This document shows, one piece after another, positions 20,800-33,091 of a stretch of DNA of 64,000 nt. Position numbers and translations under genes: made by a program. Positions within the stretch are counted from its first letter, which is position 1. Each line of letters opens with the position of its first letter. The stretch covers positions 133,397,750 through 133,461,749 of the forward strand of contig BTPG01000005.1 of assembly GCA_036245525.1 (NCBI GenBank). Reading direction: 5' to 3'. Below the pieces are notes generated by a model. The model had not been told where the DNA came from. It ran no database searches and was given only the letters and a program-made list of their open reading frames with translations. Origin of the DNA: Semisulcospira habei (lineage: Eukaryota; Mollusca; Gastropoda; Semisulcospiridae).

Positions 20800-22900
20800 C
20801 AGTGCACAGGTAAAGCCCTGCGCCAATTTTGCGGGGAGTTTCTTGGCCAAGCGACACCCATGATTGCTACCTTCCCTGTTTGGGTTGTGTGTCATTAGAC
20901 GTGTGAGACCTGCGTATCCTGGGAGGGTCACAGCTGTGGGGGTTCTACCAACGCAAGCGTCCGATGAGGTCTAAAGAAGCACCGCCCCCCCCCCCCCCCC
21001 CCCCTGGCTCCTCCCACCACATTAGAGTGCCTCAGGCACGCTACCTCGGACATAGTTGGCTCGTCTACACCTCGAGGTCAGCCGACTCTGTTGGCTCCCC
21101 GTACCTTGCCCACCCGTTCTACGGAACATGGTCTGCAGGAGGCCCCGCACTCCCTTTCCACGGAGACGGGACTTTCGCGGAGGTATACCCACCAATCTTC
21201 GGGGAAGGATGTGGCACATACAGCTGCTGGAGCCGACAACCTAGGGAGCGTGGTCTGCAGGAGACCCCGCACTCCCTCACCACAGCGACGGGACTTTCGC
21301 GGCGGTACCCCACCCGCGAACCGGGGAATGGACACAGCCCCACGAGGGAAGGATACGTTGATCCCGACCAGCCCGATGGGGCTTTGCCCTTGCGCCCAGG
21401 AGCCTGGTCGACACCACCGGTCTTCACCCTCGACGTGGTAAGCATACCCTCGGGGCCCCATGTGTCTTCCCGGATACCGCACTCCTGCCTCAGGGAGACG
21501 AGTCTGTCAAGGTGGAGATCTCACTGCTCAGCTCGGGACAGGAGTGGTTCAGCGGGGACCTCACCTCCCACAGCATCCGAGCTTCAGGGCCGGACGTGGG
21601 GAAGTTGCAGGCACGGAATATCCCGCCTAGGGAGAGACCACTGGCCCTCTCCCGTGTCATGGGCAGGCAGTCCCGCCCGACAGTTCCCCCCCCCCCCCCC
21701 CCCTCAGACGTTTGTCATCCCCCTTCCCGGGGCTTGGCTGCGGCGGACGTGGCCGAAGCACTCAGCCTACACCCAGAGGACTCTGCCTCGGCTCTGTGTC
21801 AAGTGGATCGTCATTCCTCATCCCCAAGCCCCCGTGCGGGCTCTCTTTGCAGCTGATCTTAGTTGTCCCCCATCTATGCACCGAGTACGGAGACACGGCA
21901 GTCGTTGGAAGAGGCCACACGGCTGATTGTGTGGTTTCTTCCACTGGAGGCATACCCAGCCAAAGGCCATACCACGTTGAATACACCGGTTCTCATCTGA
22001 TCACTGAAGTTACGTAACATCAAGCTCGGTTAGAACTTGGATGGGTGAGCTCCTGGGAACACCAAGTGCTGTTGTCTGCTCCAACGCTCTAGAGGAAGGC
22101 CTCGGCTTCTGTGGATGCTACGCTGCAGCCTAAGAGATGGAGTCCCTTCCTCGGCCACCCAGCTTCAAGGATCTCGTGGGCAGGAATCGACATCAGGTTT
22201 CGTCATAGCGGGTATGCGGGACACACCCAGGCCTTTTCTGGCCCCCTACCATCAGTCGATGTCGCAGCAGAAGTGTGGGCAGGGGGCCGCAGGGCCTTTC
22301 AACAACGGATTCCGCACGGCATAGAGAAGATGGCTAGCCTGATCCGCAACGCCCTGGCCTGCGCTAGATTCCTGGACCTCGCAACGCAGGCAGTTGTCAG
22401 AGCTCTGGAGGACTACTGGGACCCATATTCTTCAGTGCCGCTACAAAGGATATGTTCCTGGGCGGTGGTGGCGAACCGGGCAACACATCACGCCTATACT
22501 AACGCCATGGCCACAGCAGCCTACTGCGCTTGATCCAGCGGGATGCTGTCCTGGGGACTTGCCATCGACAGTGAAGTCACAGCTATGACAGGCTCCCCTC
22601 GGTGGATCCCTGCTTTTGGGCGGTCAAGGAGTCGGACAAGTACATCTGGCCCAGCGCCTCTTGACTGCCCTTCACTCGCTTTCTGGCTGCCTGCAAGGCC
22701 GTGGGTCGTGCCCTGCGGATTGCCAGGCCTGTTTTCCACCCCTCCACTAGAGGCTCCCTTGGCCCTGCTCGTCCCCCCCCCCCACCACCCCCCCTGTCCC
22801 GGCCGCTCCCGCACGTTTCCGGTCCCGGGGCCCTTCTGGCCCCATGGCGGCCGGCAGCCCGGCCTTGGGGGGACCCGCTGACTCCCCTCGACGATTGCCC
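20800..22900 (+). pseudogene. DIRS gag-like region (copy 3), frame-broken
   Basis: It is recognised by homology to copies 2, 4 and 5: a long Pro/Arg/Ser-rich section (20964-21926) and, after the 5S insertion, GYAGHTQAFSGPLPSVDV, HGIEKMASLIRNALACARFLDLATQAVV and ANRATHHAYTNAMATAAYC (22111-22533). The first section contains two similar blocks of about 120 bp (near 21120 and 21240) that suggest an internal duplication. C-runs at 20985-21004 and 21685-21703 interrupt the frames. Confidence 0.6.
21958..22078 (+). pseudogene. 5S rRNA-derived sequence embedded in DIRS copy 3
   Basis: The segment follows the metazoan 5S rRNA gene across its length: GGCCATACCACGTTGAATAC at the start, CGGTTCTCATCTGATCAC in the middle, then CTCGGTTAGAACTTGGATGG and a CTGGGAACACCAAGTGCTG end. 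Several substitutions separate it from the usual metazoan sequence, including changes in the internal control region (ACGTAACATCAAGC where AAGCAACATCGGGC is usual). The DIRS gag-like frame, seen uninterrupted in copies 2 and 4, resumes straight after it at GAGGAAGGCC (22090). No TSD or A-tail is evident. Confidence 0.85.
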
Positions 22901-23198
22901 TCGCCGACTCCTGCAGGGTCTCCAGTCAGCAGGAGGCCGTCACTGCACAGTGACGCGTGGCGGTCGCTGCCGCCGGATGACTCGGATCCTCACTGCCATC
23001 TGGGAGGGTCTTCAGATCACCTTTTGGACTCCGCTTCGCCGCTCCCCGCTCTGGTCGCGGGTTCCCGGGCTATCAGGTCAAGGCACAGGCTCTGCAAGGA
23101 GAGGTGGACGCATTGCTACAGAAGGCGGCCACGGAGGTGGTCACACGTCATGACCCGCCGGCCTTCTACAGTCGCCTCTTCATCATACCAGAGCCGGA

Positions 23199-24603
23199 TT
23201 GCAGGTGGCGTCCCGTCAGAGATCTCTCGCGCTGAACAAGTACTTTGCTGCGCTGACCTCCCAGATGGAAACAGCCTTGAGAGCGTCGGTCCTACCCATG
23301 GATTTTGCCGTCAGTCTCGACTTGTCCGACGTGTACCTTCACGTGCCCATGCACCCCTCAATGCGCCAGTACCTCCGCTTTGCCTTCCGTGGGGTGGTAT
23401 ACCAGTTCCGAGCCCTTCCCTTCAGCCTCAACCTCAGTCCCTGGGTCTTCACCAGGATTATGGACACGGTGGCTGCACGGGCCTGGCGGTCGTCGTCGAG
23501 TCCGACCTCCTACTACCTCGACAACCTGCTCCTCAGGAACCAGGACGCTGCCTCTCTTACCTGCAGACAGGGAAGCGTTGCCCTGCTATGGCAGCTCAGC
23601 TTCCTGGTCAACATGGGGTATTTGGACCTCACACCCTCCCGCAGGTTACCCACCTCGGCATGGAATTCCTGACCGACCTCAACACGTTGAGACTTCCCAG
23701 GCCCCGGGTCCGAGTCGGGTTCCGGCACGGGTGTGGCTACAGCTGCCGGGGCTCATGAGTGCGGGGGCGGACCTGTTACCTATTGGCCATCCATGCTCGC
23801 GGCCAATACAACTGCCTATCCTGCTTCTCTGGTGCCCGTCTTCAGGAGATCTAGAAGCCCTCGTTCCGGTGTCTCGGCTGGTCCGGCCGCACCCTCAGAG
23901 ACGGATGGACCCATCTGGGTTGGCGTTGGGAGTACCACTCTTCTCCCCCGTGCCCTACCTGTCACTCTGCACAGACGCAAGCCTCTCCGGTTGGGGAGTG
24001 CATCTGCTCCCGGACTTCAGCGCGACCGCAGACCATTGGCCGCCAGACCTATCGGGCAAGCACATCCTCTGGCTGGGGTTGGAGGCAGTTTGGCTCGTTC
24101 TCATCGCCTGGGAGAGACGCATCAGGCAGCAGGAGGTCTTGGTTTTCTCCGACAACACTACAGTCGGGGCTTATATCCAGAAGCAGGGCGGGACTCGCGC
24201 ACCCTCACTCTGCTTCCTACTATATCAGCTGCTATGTGTGGTGCAGGGATCGCGTGGCACTTCCCAAGACAGTTGAATGTGCTAGCGGACTCCCTTCGCG
24301 GCAGGGCCAACTACTCTCTGAGTGGTCTGTGTGCCCCGACCTCTTTCGGATGATATGCAAGCACTGGGTTGACCTATTCGCAGCCAGGTGGAACATGCAA
24401 CTTCCCCTCTTTCTTCCGTCCCGGACCCACTCGTCTTGGCGGTGGACGCCCTCTCCAATCCTGGGATGGCCTACTGACACACGCATACTCTCCCGCGTGC
24501 TGGGGCCCAAGGGCTTACTGAAGCTCAGAGGCGGTAAAGCAGTGCTGTTCCTGGGGGCCCCGTTCAGTTGGGTCAAGAGCTGGACCACCGATCTCCTGAC
24601 CCT
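23199..24603 (+). pseudogene. DIRS reverse transcriptase and RNase H (copy 3)
   Basis: RT motifs are MDFAVSLDLSDVYLHVPMHP (from about 23298), VVYQFRALPFSLNLSPWVF and a damaged catalytic box YLDN (about 23515), with Asn in place of the second Asp. RNase H follows in another frame (CTDASLSGWGVHL, LGLEAVWLV, FSDNTTVGAYIQKQGG; 23960-24190). The connecting block LFAARWNMQLPL lies near 24370-24410. The LINE at 24619 interrupts the element just before the recombinase. Confidence 0.8.
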
Positions 24604-24744
24604 CCCCTGAGACTTCCCGAGAGCGAAAACGAGGCTGATGGCTGACACACGTCCTCTACGAATGCTGGTGCTAGTGATTGACTTTACACAACTTTATCCC
24701 AGGTAGTTTGCCCAGAAACACACTCTACTCGACGTAGAACGATT

Positions 24745-27099
24745 ATGCCTGCGGAAATATCTGCCTTGCGAGCGTCCTGCAGCAGCTTTCTATGGACTTT
24801 TCATAATTTTATGAACGACCCGGCATGCCACGCCATCAGTCAACAGGTGAAAGCAAGGACAGCACGTGCACGATGTGTGTTGTTGTGTGTCATCATGTCC
24901 AGCCTTCTACTACGAATGGATAATGTACAATTTCCGACCCCAACGACTTTAACAAACGGACCAGCGGGTCAAGCGGACAGATATCGGACACCCTGCCCCC
25001 TACAACTTGTATGCCCATCTCTACACGTTACTGACCAAAAAGAGGTGCATACACAGCCATCACAAGAAACTGTGTCACAGATGCTCGACGTGTTCGCGAC
25101 ATCCCTCACTTTCATCGCTATCACAGGTGTGATTCTGTTGTGGTCCACCGATACAGTTACTACAGTTTTTCAGTATGTACTTTTTACAGTGCTTTTGGGT
25201 AGCTGTCTCGGTACTGTCATTACTTGTTATTGTGTCGGTTTACCAAAACACGGTTCATGGCATGAACTTGACACGAAAAGCGTCACACAGGTCGCTGTGT
25301 GTGAGGTGACCCCTGACCCGACCATGACAACTTACCCCAGTGGTTTTCCTGTTTTGACTTGTTTTACCTGCGGTGATTTACCCATGATGACCCAGTTTCA
25401 AACGGTGCTTATCCAACCAAACACCAACTACCTGAGTCTGTTGCTTCTCCGGTGCGGTGACATAGAGTCAAAACCAGGGCCAACTGACCAAGAGCTGTCT
25501 GGGATACTGCAGCGACTAGAATCAAAAATCGATTCACAGTCACAGTCCTTTGAGAACCAACTTAGTCGAATTGTGACTGAAATCAGAAGTGCGGTGTTAG
25601 TCCAGAGTCAGCAGTTGGAACAGAAACTTCAGGAAAACTACGAGACACTCGAATCACACATCTTACGACTTCAGACTAATGTTAATTCTGTGCAAGCTGT
25701 AGCTAGTGCCAATACAGAGAAAATCAATAAAGTGTCAGACAATCATGATGCTTTAGCAGCAAGGGTAAAGGAGCTAGAAGACGAAGTTGACAGGTTGGAA
25801 AGGTACTCAAGACGGAACAACGTTATGTTGTACGGCCAACCTGAGGATGAGGGCGAGACTTACGAAGCGAGTACCAATAAGGCAATGCAAACCCTGAAGC
25901 GATACTTCCCTGAGAAGGATTGGCACAGAGACGACATAGAGAGGGCGCACAGGGTGGGCCACACCCAGTCTCGACACCCACGGCCACTCATCATAAAGTT
26001 ACAAAAGTGGGCTGACACCATGCTGATTATGAGAAATAAAGCGGGGAAAGAACTGATGAGACAAGACAAACTGAAATTATCCGCCGATCTCACATGGAGA
26101 CAAAGACAGACAATCAGAGAGTTAAAAAGTCACGGACAACACGGCTACTTTGTGAATGGGAAACTGAGAGTGAGGGCAGAGAAAGAAAACATTGACGATA
26201 GTGACCATGATGAAACGGGTCTGAACGAAGACATATGGGAACAGCCTGCTGGTCAGCAGTACCATGACCCAACTCTTAGTGACCAGGTAAGGGACTGTTT
26301 GCCGGACTTTAATCATGGAGACAACAGTCCCCCCAGCTATACTGCCAGGGATCAGCCTGTTAGTGACAAAAACCCCACACCCGCGCCATCATACGCCAGT
26401 GTCGCTGCCTCCCCGCCGATCCCAGACCTCACAGGTGATGAACTAAGCCAGGCGGGTCGCGGCACCAGACTAGGCAGACCCGGACACAGGAATACAGGTA
26501 CCAGCAGGGCCAGCAACAAGTCTACACCCAATAACCGTGGTGGCAACGACGGTTCTCAGTCATCGCCTGTATCGAGAGACCAGTCACCCGTCTTCATCGG
26601 TTCAAGGGTCACACTGAGCGGTCGTGGCACATACAGCGACGGCAAAGACAACCACGCTGGTGACGGGAGTAACGCTATCACCAGTGATACTACTGTGGGT
26701 GGAACGACAGCAGCAGAACCCGAAACGACAGCGGGTTTAGAGGGTTCCCAACGTACTGACGTCAGTAGGGGAACCCCAGCGGACGTCAGGAATCCCTGTG
26801 CCTCAGGCACGCCACATACCAACCATGTCAACACAGCAGCTGCTACTGGGTCAGGAAAACACCTGGCAGCTGCACGTGAACAGCCGAGTAAAGACAAGCT
26901 CGATACGTCACGTGGCCAACGTAACGCCGGAAAGGTCCCGACCAACCGACCTGCTACCCGTCTCCACCCACAGTCCCTATCACTACCACCCCCACTCAAA
27001 GACCAACCCCTAATTTCCGACAGAATGAATTCTGCACGCCGCAAGTCCACGGTGGGTAGCGGCCAACCCCAGGACTGTCCGATCACCGTTAGCAGCTAG
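24745..27099 (+). CDS. LINE ORF1 protein with membrane-like leader, 2A-like motif, coiled coil and RRM-type domain
   Basis: This is an uninterrupted 784-codon frame. Residues about 114-167 contain two hydrophobic stretches (FATSLTFIAITGVILLW and VFQYVLFTVLLGSCLGTVIT). At 238-246 the sequence GDIESKPGP resembles the 2A ribosome-skipping motif D-[VI]-E-x-N-P-G-P with Lys for Asn, preceded by a Leu-rich run. The part after it has a long heptad-like region (about 250-350), RYSRRNNVMLYGQPE, ERAHRVG and a basic block typical of L1-type ORF1 proteins, which bind element RNA. The last 300 residues are low-complexity and polar. If skipping occurs, the leader and the RNA-binding part would be separate proteins. 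Confidence 0.75.
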   Translation: MPAEISALRASCSSFLWTFHNFMNDPACHAISQQVKARTARARCVLLCVIMSSLLLRMDNVQFPTPTTLTNGPAGQADRYRTPCPLQLVCPSLHVTDQKEVHTQPSQETVSQMLDVFATSLTFIAITGVILLWSTDTVTTVFQYVLFTVLLGSCLGTVITCYCVGLPKHGSWHELDTKSVTQVAVCEVTPDPTMTTYPSGFPVLTCFTCGDLPMMTQFQTVLIQPNTNYLSLLLLRCGDIESKPGPTDQELSGILQRLESKIDSQSQSFENQLSRIVTEIRSAVLVQSQQLEQKLQENYETLESHILRLQTNVNSVQAVASANTEKINKVSDNHDALAARVKELEDEVDRLERYSRRNNVMLYGQPEDEGETYEASTNKAMQTLKRYFPEKDWHRDDIERAHRVGHTQSRHPRPLIIKLQKWADTMLIMRNKAGKELMRQDKLKLSADLTWRQRQTIRELKSHGQHGYFVNGKLRVRAEKENIDDSDHDETGLNEDIWEQPAGQQYHDPTLSDQVRDCLPDFNHGDNSPPSYTARDQPVSDKNPTPAPSYASVAASPPIPDLTGDELSQAGRGTRLGRPGHRNTGTSRASNKSTPNNRGGNDGSQSSPVSRDQSPVFIGSRVTLSGRGTYSDGKDNHAGDGSNAITSDTTVGGTTAAEPETTAGLEGSQRTDVSRGTPADVRNPCASGTPHTNHVNTAAATGSGKHLAAAREQPSKDKLDTSRGQRNAGKVPTNRPATRLHPQSLSLPPPLKDQPLISDRMNSARRKSTVGSGQPQDCPITVSS

Positions 27100-27192
27100 G
27101 GACTCGACCTCGGCCATGTTTCTGTATGTGACAATGCTGACAATACTGACGCCACTAACACTACCACTGACACTACCACGTCAGGGGCAAAA

Positions 27193-30100
27193 GTGGGCAC
27201 TGAGTCACAATGTGGGCTGAAAATACTAAACTGGAATATTGGTGGTCTGCTTTCAAAACTAGTAAACACTGATTTTATAGATTATATAACATCTTTTGAT
27301 GTTTGTTTTACAGAAACGTTTATAGAATACAACATAGAACTAAAAGTTTTCTCAGATTTCAGTGTTTACTTTGCCCCTGCAAAGAAACTCAGCGATCATG
27401 GTCGATGTTCAGGAGGAGTTATGTACTGGTACGAAAATCTCTCTGCTCGTTTTTCGAGCAGATTGATGTTCCACATGACCATACAGTGGTGTTAAATATG
27501 AAGAAACAGTTACTCAATGTTGACAGAGACATTGTTATGTTTTTTATTTACGTACCTCCATACGGCTCCACATACTATAACACACAAGACTCAATGGATG
27601 GTATAGACTTAGTTAAACAGTGCTTGTCAAACATATGGGAAGTACGAGATGACTTTCATGTATTTATATGCGGAGATTTCAATGCACGGACTGCTTGTTT
27701 AAATAGTTGTTATGTTCATACAGACAGAAACAATAACAGTAGAGAAGAAATCTATGAAAGATCATCCGAGGATAACGTGGTAAACTCATTCGGTAGAAAG
27801 TTAGTTGATCTTTGTCAGATGTTTGACTGTTCAATATTAAATGGAGCCGACTTTCTCAACGCTGAGGGCAGTATGACATTCATCTCCCAGATGGGAAGCA
27901 GCCTCATCGACTATTTCTGTGCCTCGAACGAACTGTGTTCCCAGAATGTGTTTCTTTCGCTGAACGTGGAAAACAGAATTGAATCTGATCACCTGCCAGT
28001 CTCACTGACTGTACGCATGACACAAACAGACCGAGAGCGCCCACGTGAAAGGAAAGAGTGTGTGGAGAAAATAGTCTGGGACGGGGAAAAAGTACCACTA
28101 TATTTAGAGGCACTAAATTCCGGGGAATCCCTTTTGAAACTTGCACGAGCTGCAGCGGAAATAGAGTGTGACTTTAACTGGGCACTCGGTTTGTTTGTGG
28201 AATGTTTACAGTCAGTCGGCTGCAGACTGAATGAAAAAGAAAGTGTTAACAGGAACCCCCAAAAGACAGAACGAATGGTTTGACTCTGAGTGCGCACAGC
28301 TTAAAAAGAAGACGAAGTCCACACTGCGCACCTTTCGTCGGAAGAGAACTGATCACAATCGTCAGCATTTTGTGGAGGTCAGGCGCCACTATTGGAGGTT
28401 ACTCACAGACAAAAAACGGGCTCACAAAAAAGCAAAAGCTGAACTGTTAGCAAATCAAATAACTAACTCAAAAGTGTTTTGGAAAAAAATAAATACCTGC
28501 TTAGATAAAAAATATAAACAAGCAGCTAGTCAGGCAATTACGAACGATGAATGGTTTAACCATTTCAAAGAGGTGTTCAAATGTGATGAAACCCCGTTAG
28601 ATGTATCGGAAACCCCCGATATTGGCACCTTACCCGGGATAGAGGAGCTCGATGAACCAATTACGGAAGAGGAGGTGCGATCAGCATTGAGACGCTTAAA
28701 TGTCGGTAAAGCCAGCGGTGCGGACGGCATAGCAGCAGAGATGCTTAAATCAGCACCAGAATTATTGATCAGTTTTCTCACAACATACTTTAACACTTTA
28801 TTTAAAAATGGTACATACCCAAGTATGTGGAAGGAGGCTATAATAAGTAATAATAGTCCCCTCAGAACTACAGGGGAATCTCCCTTAGCCTGATTGGGAA
28901 GTGTTATGCATCCGTCCTTAATGACCGACTGTACTGCTGGCTTGAGGACAACCATAAGATCTCTGAAACACAGTCAGGCTTCAGAAAAGGCTATAGTACA
29001 ACGGACCATATATTCTCACTGTACGCTGCTACCCAAAAATACTTGAGTAAACCTGCAAAGCTGTATACTTGCTTCATGGATCTGAAGCGTGCCTATGACT
29101 CAGTGAGACATTCAACCCTTTTGAGAGCTTTAATGAAATCAGGCGCTTCAGGCACCTTTATTAAAGCTGTTATGGCCATGTACGACTCTTTGAAAGCACG
29201 TGTACATGTACGAGATGGTCTTACTGACTGTTTTGACTGTCCCCAGGGTTTAAGACAAGGTTGCGTGGCCAGTACGACATTTTTCTCGCTCGTTATCAAC
29301 GAGCTAGCTGAACAATTATCTATGGATGGAAAACATGGCATTCAATTGTGGTCAGGACTAGCGGAACTGTTCGTTTTACTTTTTGCCGACGATTTAGTGT
29401 TACTTTCATGTTCACCATCTGGTCTGCAAAATCAGATTAATTGTCTAGTTAGTACTTGTAAACTAGGGCTGCAAATCAACTGTGACAAAACTAAAGTCAT
29501 GGTTTTCAGGAAAGGTGGTTTCCTGAGCAAATGTGAAAAATGGTTTATTGGAAGCGAACAACTTGAAGTAGTAAACAGTTACGTTTATTTAGGTTTTACT
29601 TTCACAACCACAATGAGTACCTTCCAGAGCGCAAAACAGCTAGCCGTTAAGGAAAAGAGAGCGACCGCCGATATTATCAGAGCCCTGCGGCGCATTGATG
29701 GTATGACAAAAGAAACCTTTTTCAAACTCTTTGATTCAGTCGTACAACCAACACTCTTGTATGCTTCTGAAATATGGGGCCTCCTTCACGACGATAGTCC
29801 CACTGAGAAAGTACACCTGTACGCCTGTAAAAGGTTTCTTTCTGTTCCTGTCCGAACTCCCACTGACTTGGTATACGGCGAGCTTGGAAGGTACCACTGT
29901 TGGTGAATTGTTGTATGAAAACTATACGTTTTTGGCTTAAGATTATTAAGATGGATACCGATCTTATACCAAAGCAAGCATATATGTTGCTGTCAAATTT
30001 AGATAACAACGGAAAGCTAAATTGGGTATCAAAAGTACGAGCCACTTTAGAGAATACAGGATTTAACTTTGTTTGGATGAACCAAGGAGTAGGGAATGAA

Positions 30101-30340
30101 AGGCGCTTTTTGTCTGAGTTTAAGCAGAGACTTGTCGATGTTGTTCGTCAAGAGTGGTTCGCCGGCCTCAGGGACAGTCAACGTTTTCGGCTGTACAGAA
30201 CGTATAAGTTTACTCTGGAATCTGAATCATATTTTAAAGATATTCGAATAAAATGTTTTAGAGATACCCTGGTGCGCTTTAGGCTCGGAGTAAGTGAAAT
30301 CCAGACACACAGGAATCGTTTTATTTGAAGCGTTACCGAT
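27193..30340 (+). pseudogene. LINE ORF2: AP endonuclease and reverse transcriptase, multiply frameshifted
   Basis: The endonuclease starts at LKILNWNIGG (27220) and continues with a frame change near 27400-27500 (FICGDFNAR at about 27665, IESDHLPVSL at 27980). The pre-RT region (28231-28890) includes KASGADGIAAEML. RT has FMDLKRAYDSVRHS (29076), GLRQGCVAST (29249) and the catalytic FADDLVLLS (29382). The C-terminus ends in CPFCPQTIEDE (30353), interrupted there by the RTE insertion, and resumes as AHVVFYCQKY at about 33113. Together these form a Cys-Cys-His-Cys finger across the insertion. At least three frame breaks are visible, so ORF2 is inactive. Confidence 0.78.
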
Positions 30341-30384
30341 GGAATGAACGACTGTCCCTTTTGCCCACAAACTATCGAAGACGA

Positions 30385-33091
30385 GCCAGTGGCACAGAGC
30401 GCGCTGATGGGCTGGGAACCTCTTGGGCAAAGAATTATCACAGCAGCCTTTAGAACCAAGAAAAAGCTCAAGCTGAATGTCATCCAGTGTTATGCGCCCA
30501 CTAATGACAGTGACGAGGAAGAGAAACAAGAGTTCTACGACCGACTCCAGAGTGCCTTGGACAAATGTGCGGAGCGAGACATCACCATCGTCATGGGCGA
30601 TTTTAATGCCAAAATAGGGGAGGACAACACCGGATACAAAGAGGTGATGGGGAGACAGGGACTAGGCTCGGAGATGAGTGAGAACGGGGAGAGGTTTGTA
30701 GACTTTTGTGCTCTAAACCGACTTGTCATTGGAGGCAGCATCTTCCCACACAGAAGAATACACAAAGCAACTTGGGTCTCACCTGACCATACAACAGAGA
30801 ACCAAATAGACCATATCTGCATTAGCAAGAAATTTAGAAGATCCCTTCAAGATGTTCGAGTGAGGAGGGGAGCAGATGTCGCCTCCGACCACCATCTGCT
30901 TACCTTAAGAATGAAGCTCAAGCTAAAGAAAAGCCGCACAGAGACAACAAGAAGACAGCGCTATAATGTAGGCCTCCTGAGAGAAACTGGAGTTAGAGAA
31001 GAGTTTAAACTGGTGCTGTCCAACCGGTTTCAAGCGCTGCAGGAGCTAGTAAATGAAGAGGAGGCGGTCACCACAGAGCAGCAGTGGAAGGCAGTTAGAG
31101 AGGCGCTGAACTCAACCTGCAAAGACACTGTAGGGTTCAGGAAACAACATCACAAGGACTGGCTGTCAGCACAGACCTTGAAGAAGATAGAAGTTAGGAA
31201 GCAGAAGAAAGCAGCTGTCAACAACAGTCGCACAAGAGCAGCCAAAGTAAGGGCACAGGGGGAATACTCGGAAGCCAACCGCGAGGTGAAGACAAGAGGG
31301 CCTACACAGACAGCCTGGCAGCAGAGGCAGAAAAGGCAGCAGGCAGCGGCAACATGAAACAGCTCTACGACATTACCAGAAGATTGTCAGGCAAGTATGG
31401 CCATACAGAAAGACCAGTAAAAGACAAAGAAGGCAAGCCTATTGCAGACAGAGCAGACCAACTCGACAGATGGGCCGAGTATTTTGAAGAGTTACTGAAC
31501 AGACCGAGCCCACCCGACCCCCCCAGACATCCAGCCGGCAGAGACTGACCTACCCATCAGCTGTGACAGACCCAGCCGGGAAGAGATCAGAAGAGCAGTG
31601 GCATTCTTGAAGAACGGCAAAGCAGCAGGCCCAGATGGCATCCCAGCGGAGTCTCTGAAAGCAGACCTAGAGACAACAGTGGAGATGCTGTACCCACTGT
31701 TTGGAAAGATCTGGGAAGAGGAGGTGATGCCGGCTGACTGGAAGGAGGGGTACCTAATCAAGCTTCCCAAGAAAGGCGACCTCAGCAAGTGTTCCAACTA
31801 CAGAGGAATCACCTTGCTGTCAGTACCAGGAAAGGTCTTCAACAGGATCATCCTGGAGAGAATGAAGAGCTCCGTTGACCCCCAGCTGAGAGACCAGCAA
31901 GCAGGATTCAGGAAGAACCGATCATGTACAGACCAGATCGCCACTCTCCGCATCATCGTGGAACAGTCTCTGGAGTGGAGCTCCCCGCTGTACGTCAACT
32001 TTGTGGATTATGAGAAAGCATTTGACAGTGTGGACCGAGAGACTCTGTGGAAACTCCTACGACACTACGGTGTACCCACAAAGCTCGTCCGCCTGATCAA
32101 GAGCAGCTACGATGGCATGACATGTCACGTGATCCACGAAGGGCAGTTCACCAGGGAGCTCCAGGTCAGAACTGGTGTCAGGCAGGGGTGTCTGCTGTCT
32201 CCGTTACTATTCCTACTGGCCATAGACTGGGTCATGAAGATGACCACAGAGCACAGACGAAGTGGAATACAGTGGACACTGTGGACACAGCTTGACGACC
32301 TCGATTTTGCAGACGACTTGGCATTACTGTCCCACACTCATCAACAAATGCAGGACAAGACCACGAGGCTTGCTGACATCTCGTCCCAAGTGGGCCTCAC
32401 CATTCACAAACAGAAAACAAAGACAATGAGGCTGAACGCAACCAGGGAAGAACCAGTCTTGCTTGCTGGCACCCCGTTGGAGGAGGTGGAGTCCTTCACC
32501 TATCTCGGGAGCATCATAGACAAAAAAGGCGGCACTGATGCAGATGTCAGAGCACGAATCGGTAAAGCCAGAGCAGCCTTTCTCCAGTTGAAAAAAGTGT
32601 GGAGCTCCAGAGAGCTGTCACAACACACCAAAGTCCGGATTTTCAACTCCAATGTAAAAGCAGTTCTCTTATATGGAGCAGAGACTTGGAGATTGACAAA
32701 AACCACAGTCAACAGAGTACAGACCTTCATGAACAGTTGCCTTAGAAGAATTTTGGAAATCCACTGGCCAGAGAAGATCAGCAACGTCAGACTCTGGGAG
32801 AGAACAGAGCAGATAACAGCAGAGAATGAAATTGGGCGAAGAAGATGGGGATGGATCGGTCACAGTCTGAGAAAGCCAGCTTCCAGTATCACTAGGCAGG
32901 CATTGTCATGGAACCCCCAGGGAAAGAGGAAAAGAGGTAGGCCGAGAAACTCCTGGCGTCGAGACCTCCAAGCAGACATCAAGAGACTGGGAACCACCTG
33001 GAGTAGAATCGAAGGAGAAGCACAGGACAGGAGTTGCTGGAGGTCTCTCGTCAACGGCCTATACCCGGGTAGGGGTGACAGGCGTAAGTAA
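30385..33091 (+). pseudogene. RTE endonuclease-reverse transcriptase, two frame breaks
   Basis: The endonuclease part has VMGDFNAKIG (30592), TENQIDHICISKKF and the SDHHLL motif (30886). RT is in the last frame: YRGITLLSVPGKVFNRII (31800), QAGFRKNRSCTDQI (31897), FVDYEKAFDSVD (32001), GVRQGCLLSPLLF (32176) and the catalytic FADDLALLS (32304). The C-terminus has RRRWGWIGHSLRKP and GKRKRGRPRNSW (32850-32960), typical of RTE-type proteins. A frameshift separates 31357 from 31354 and another lies near 31540-31598. Closely similar copies on the minus strand show the undisrupted frame. Confidence 0.85.

Noticed and set aside
26556..27086. Minus-strand 176-codon frame opposite LINE ORF1
   Set aside because: It is antisense to the low-complexity end of ORF1, with no start context or recognisable domain.
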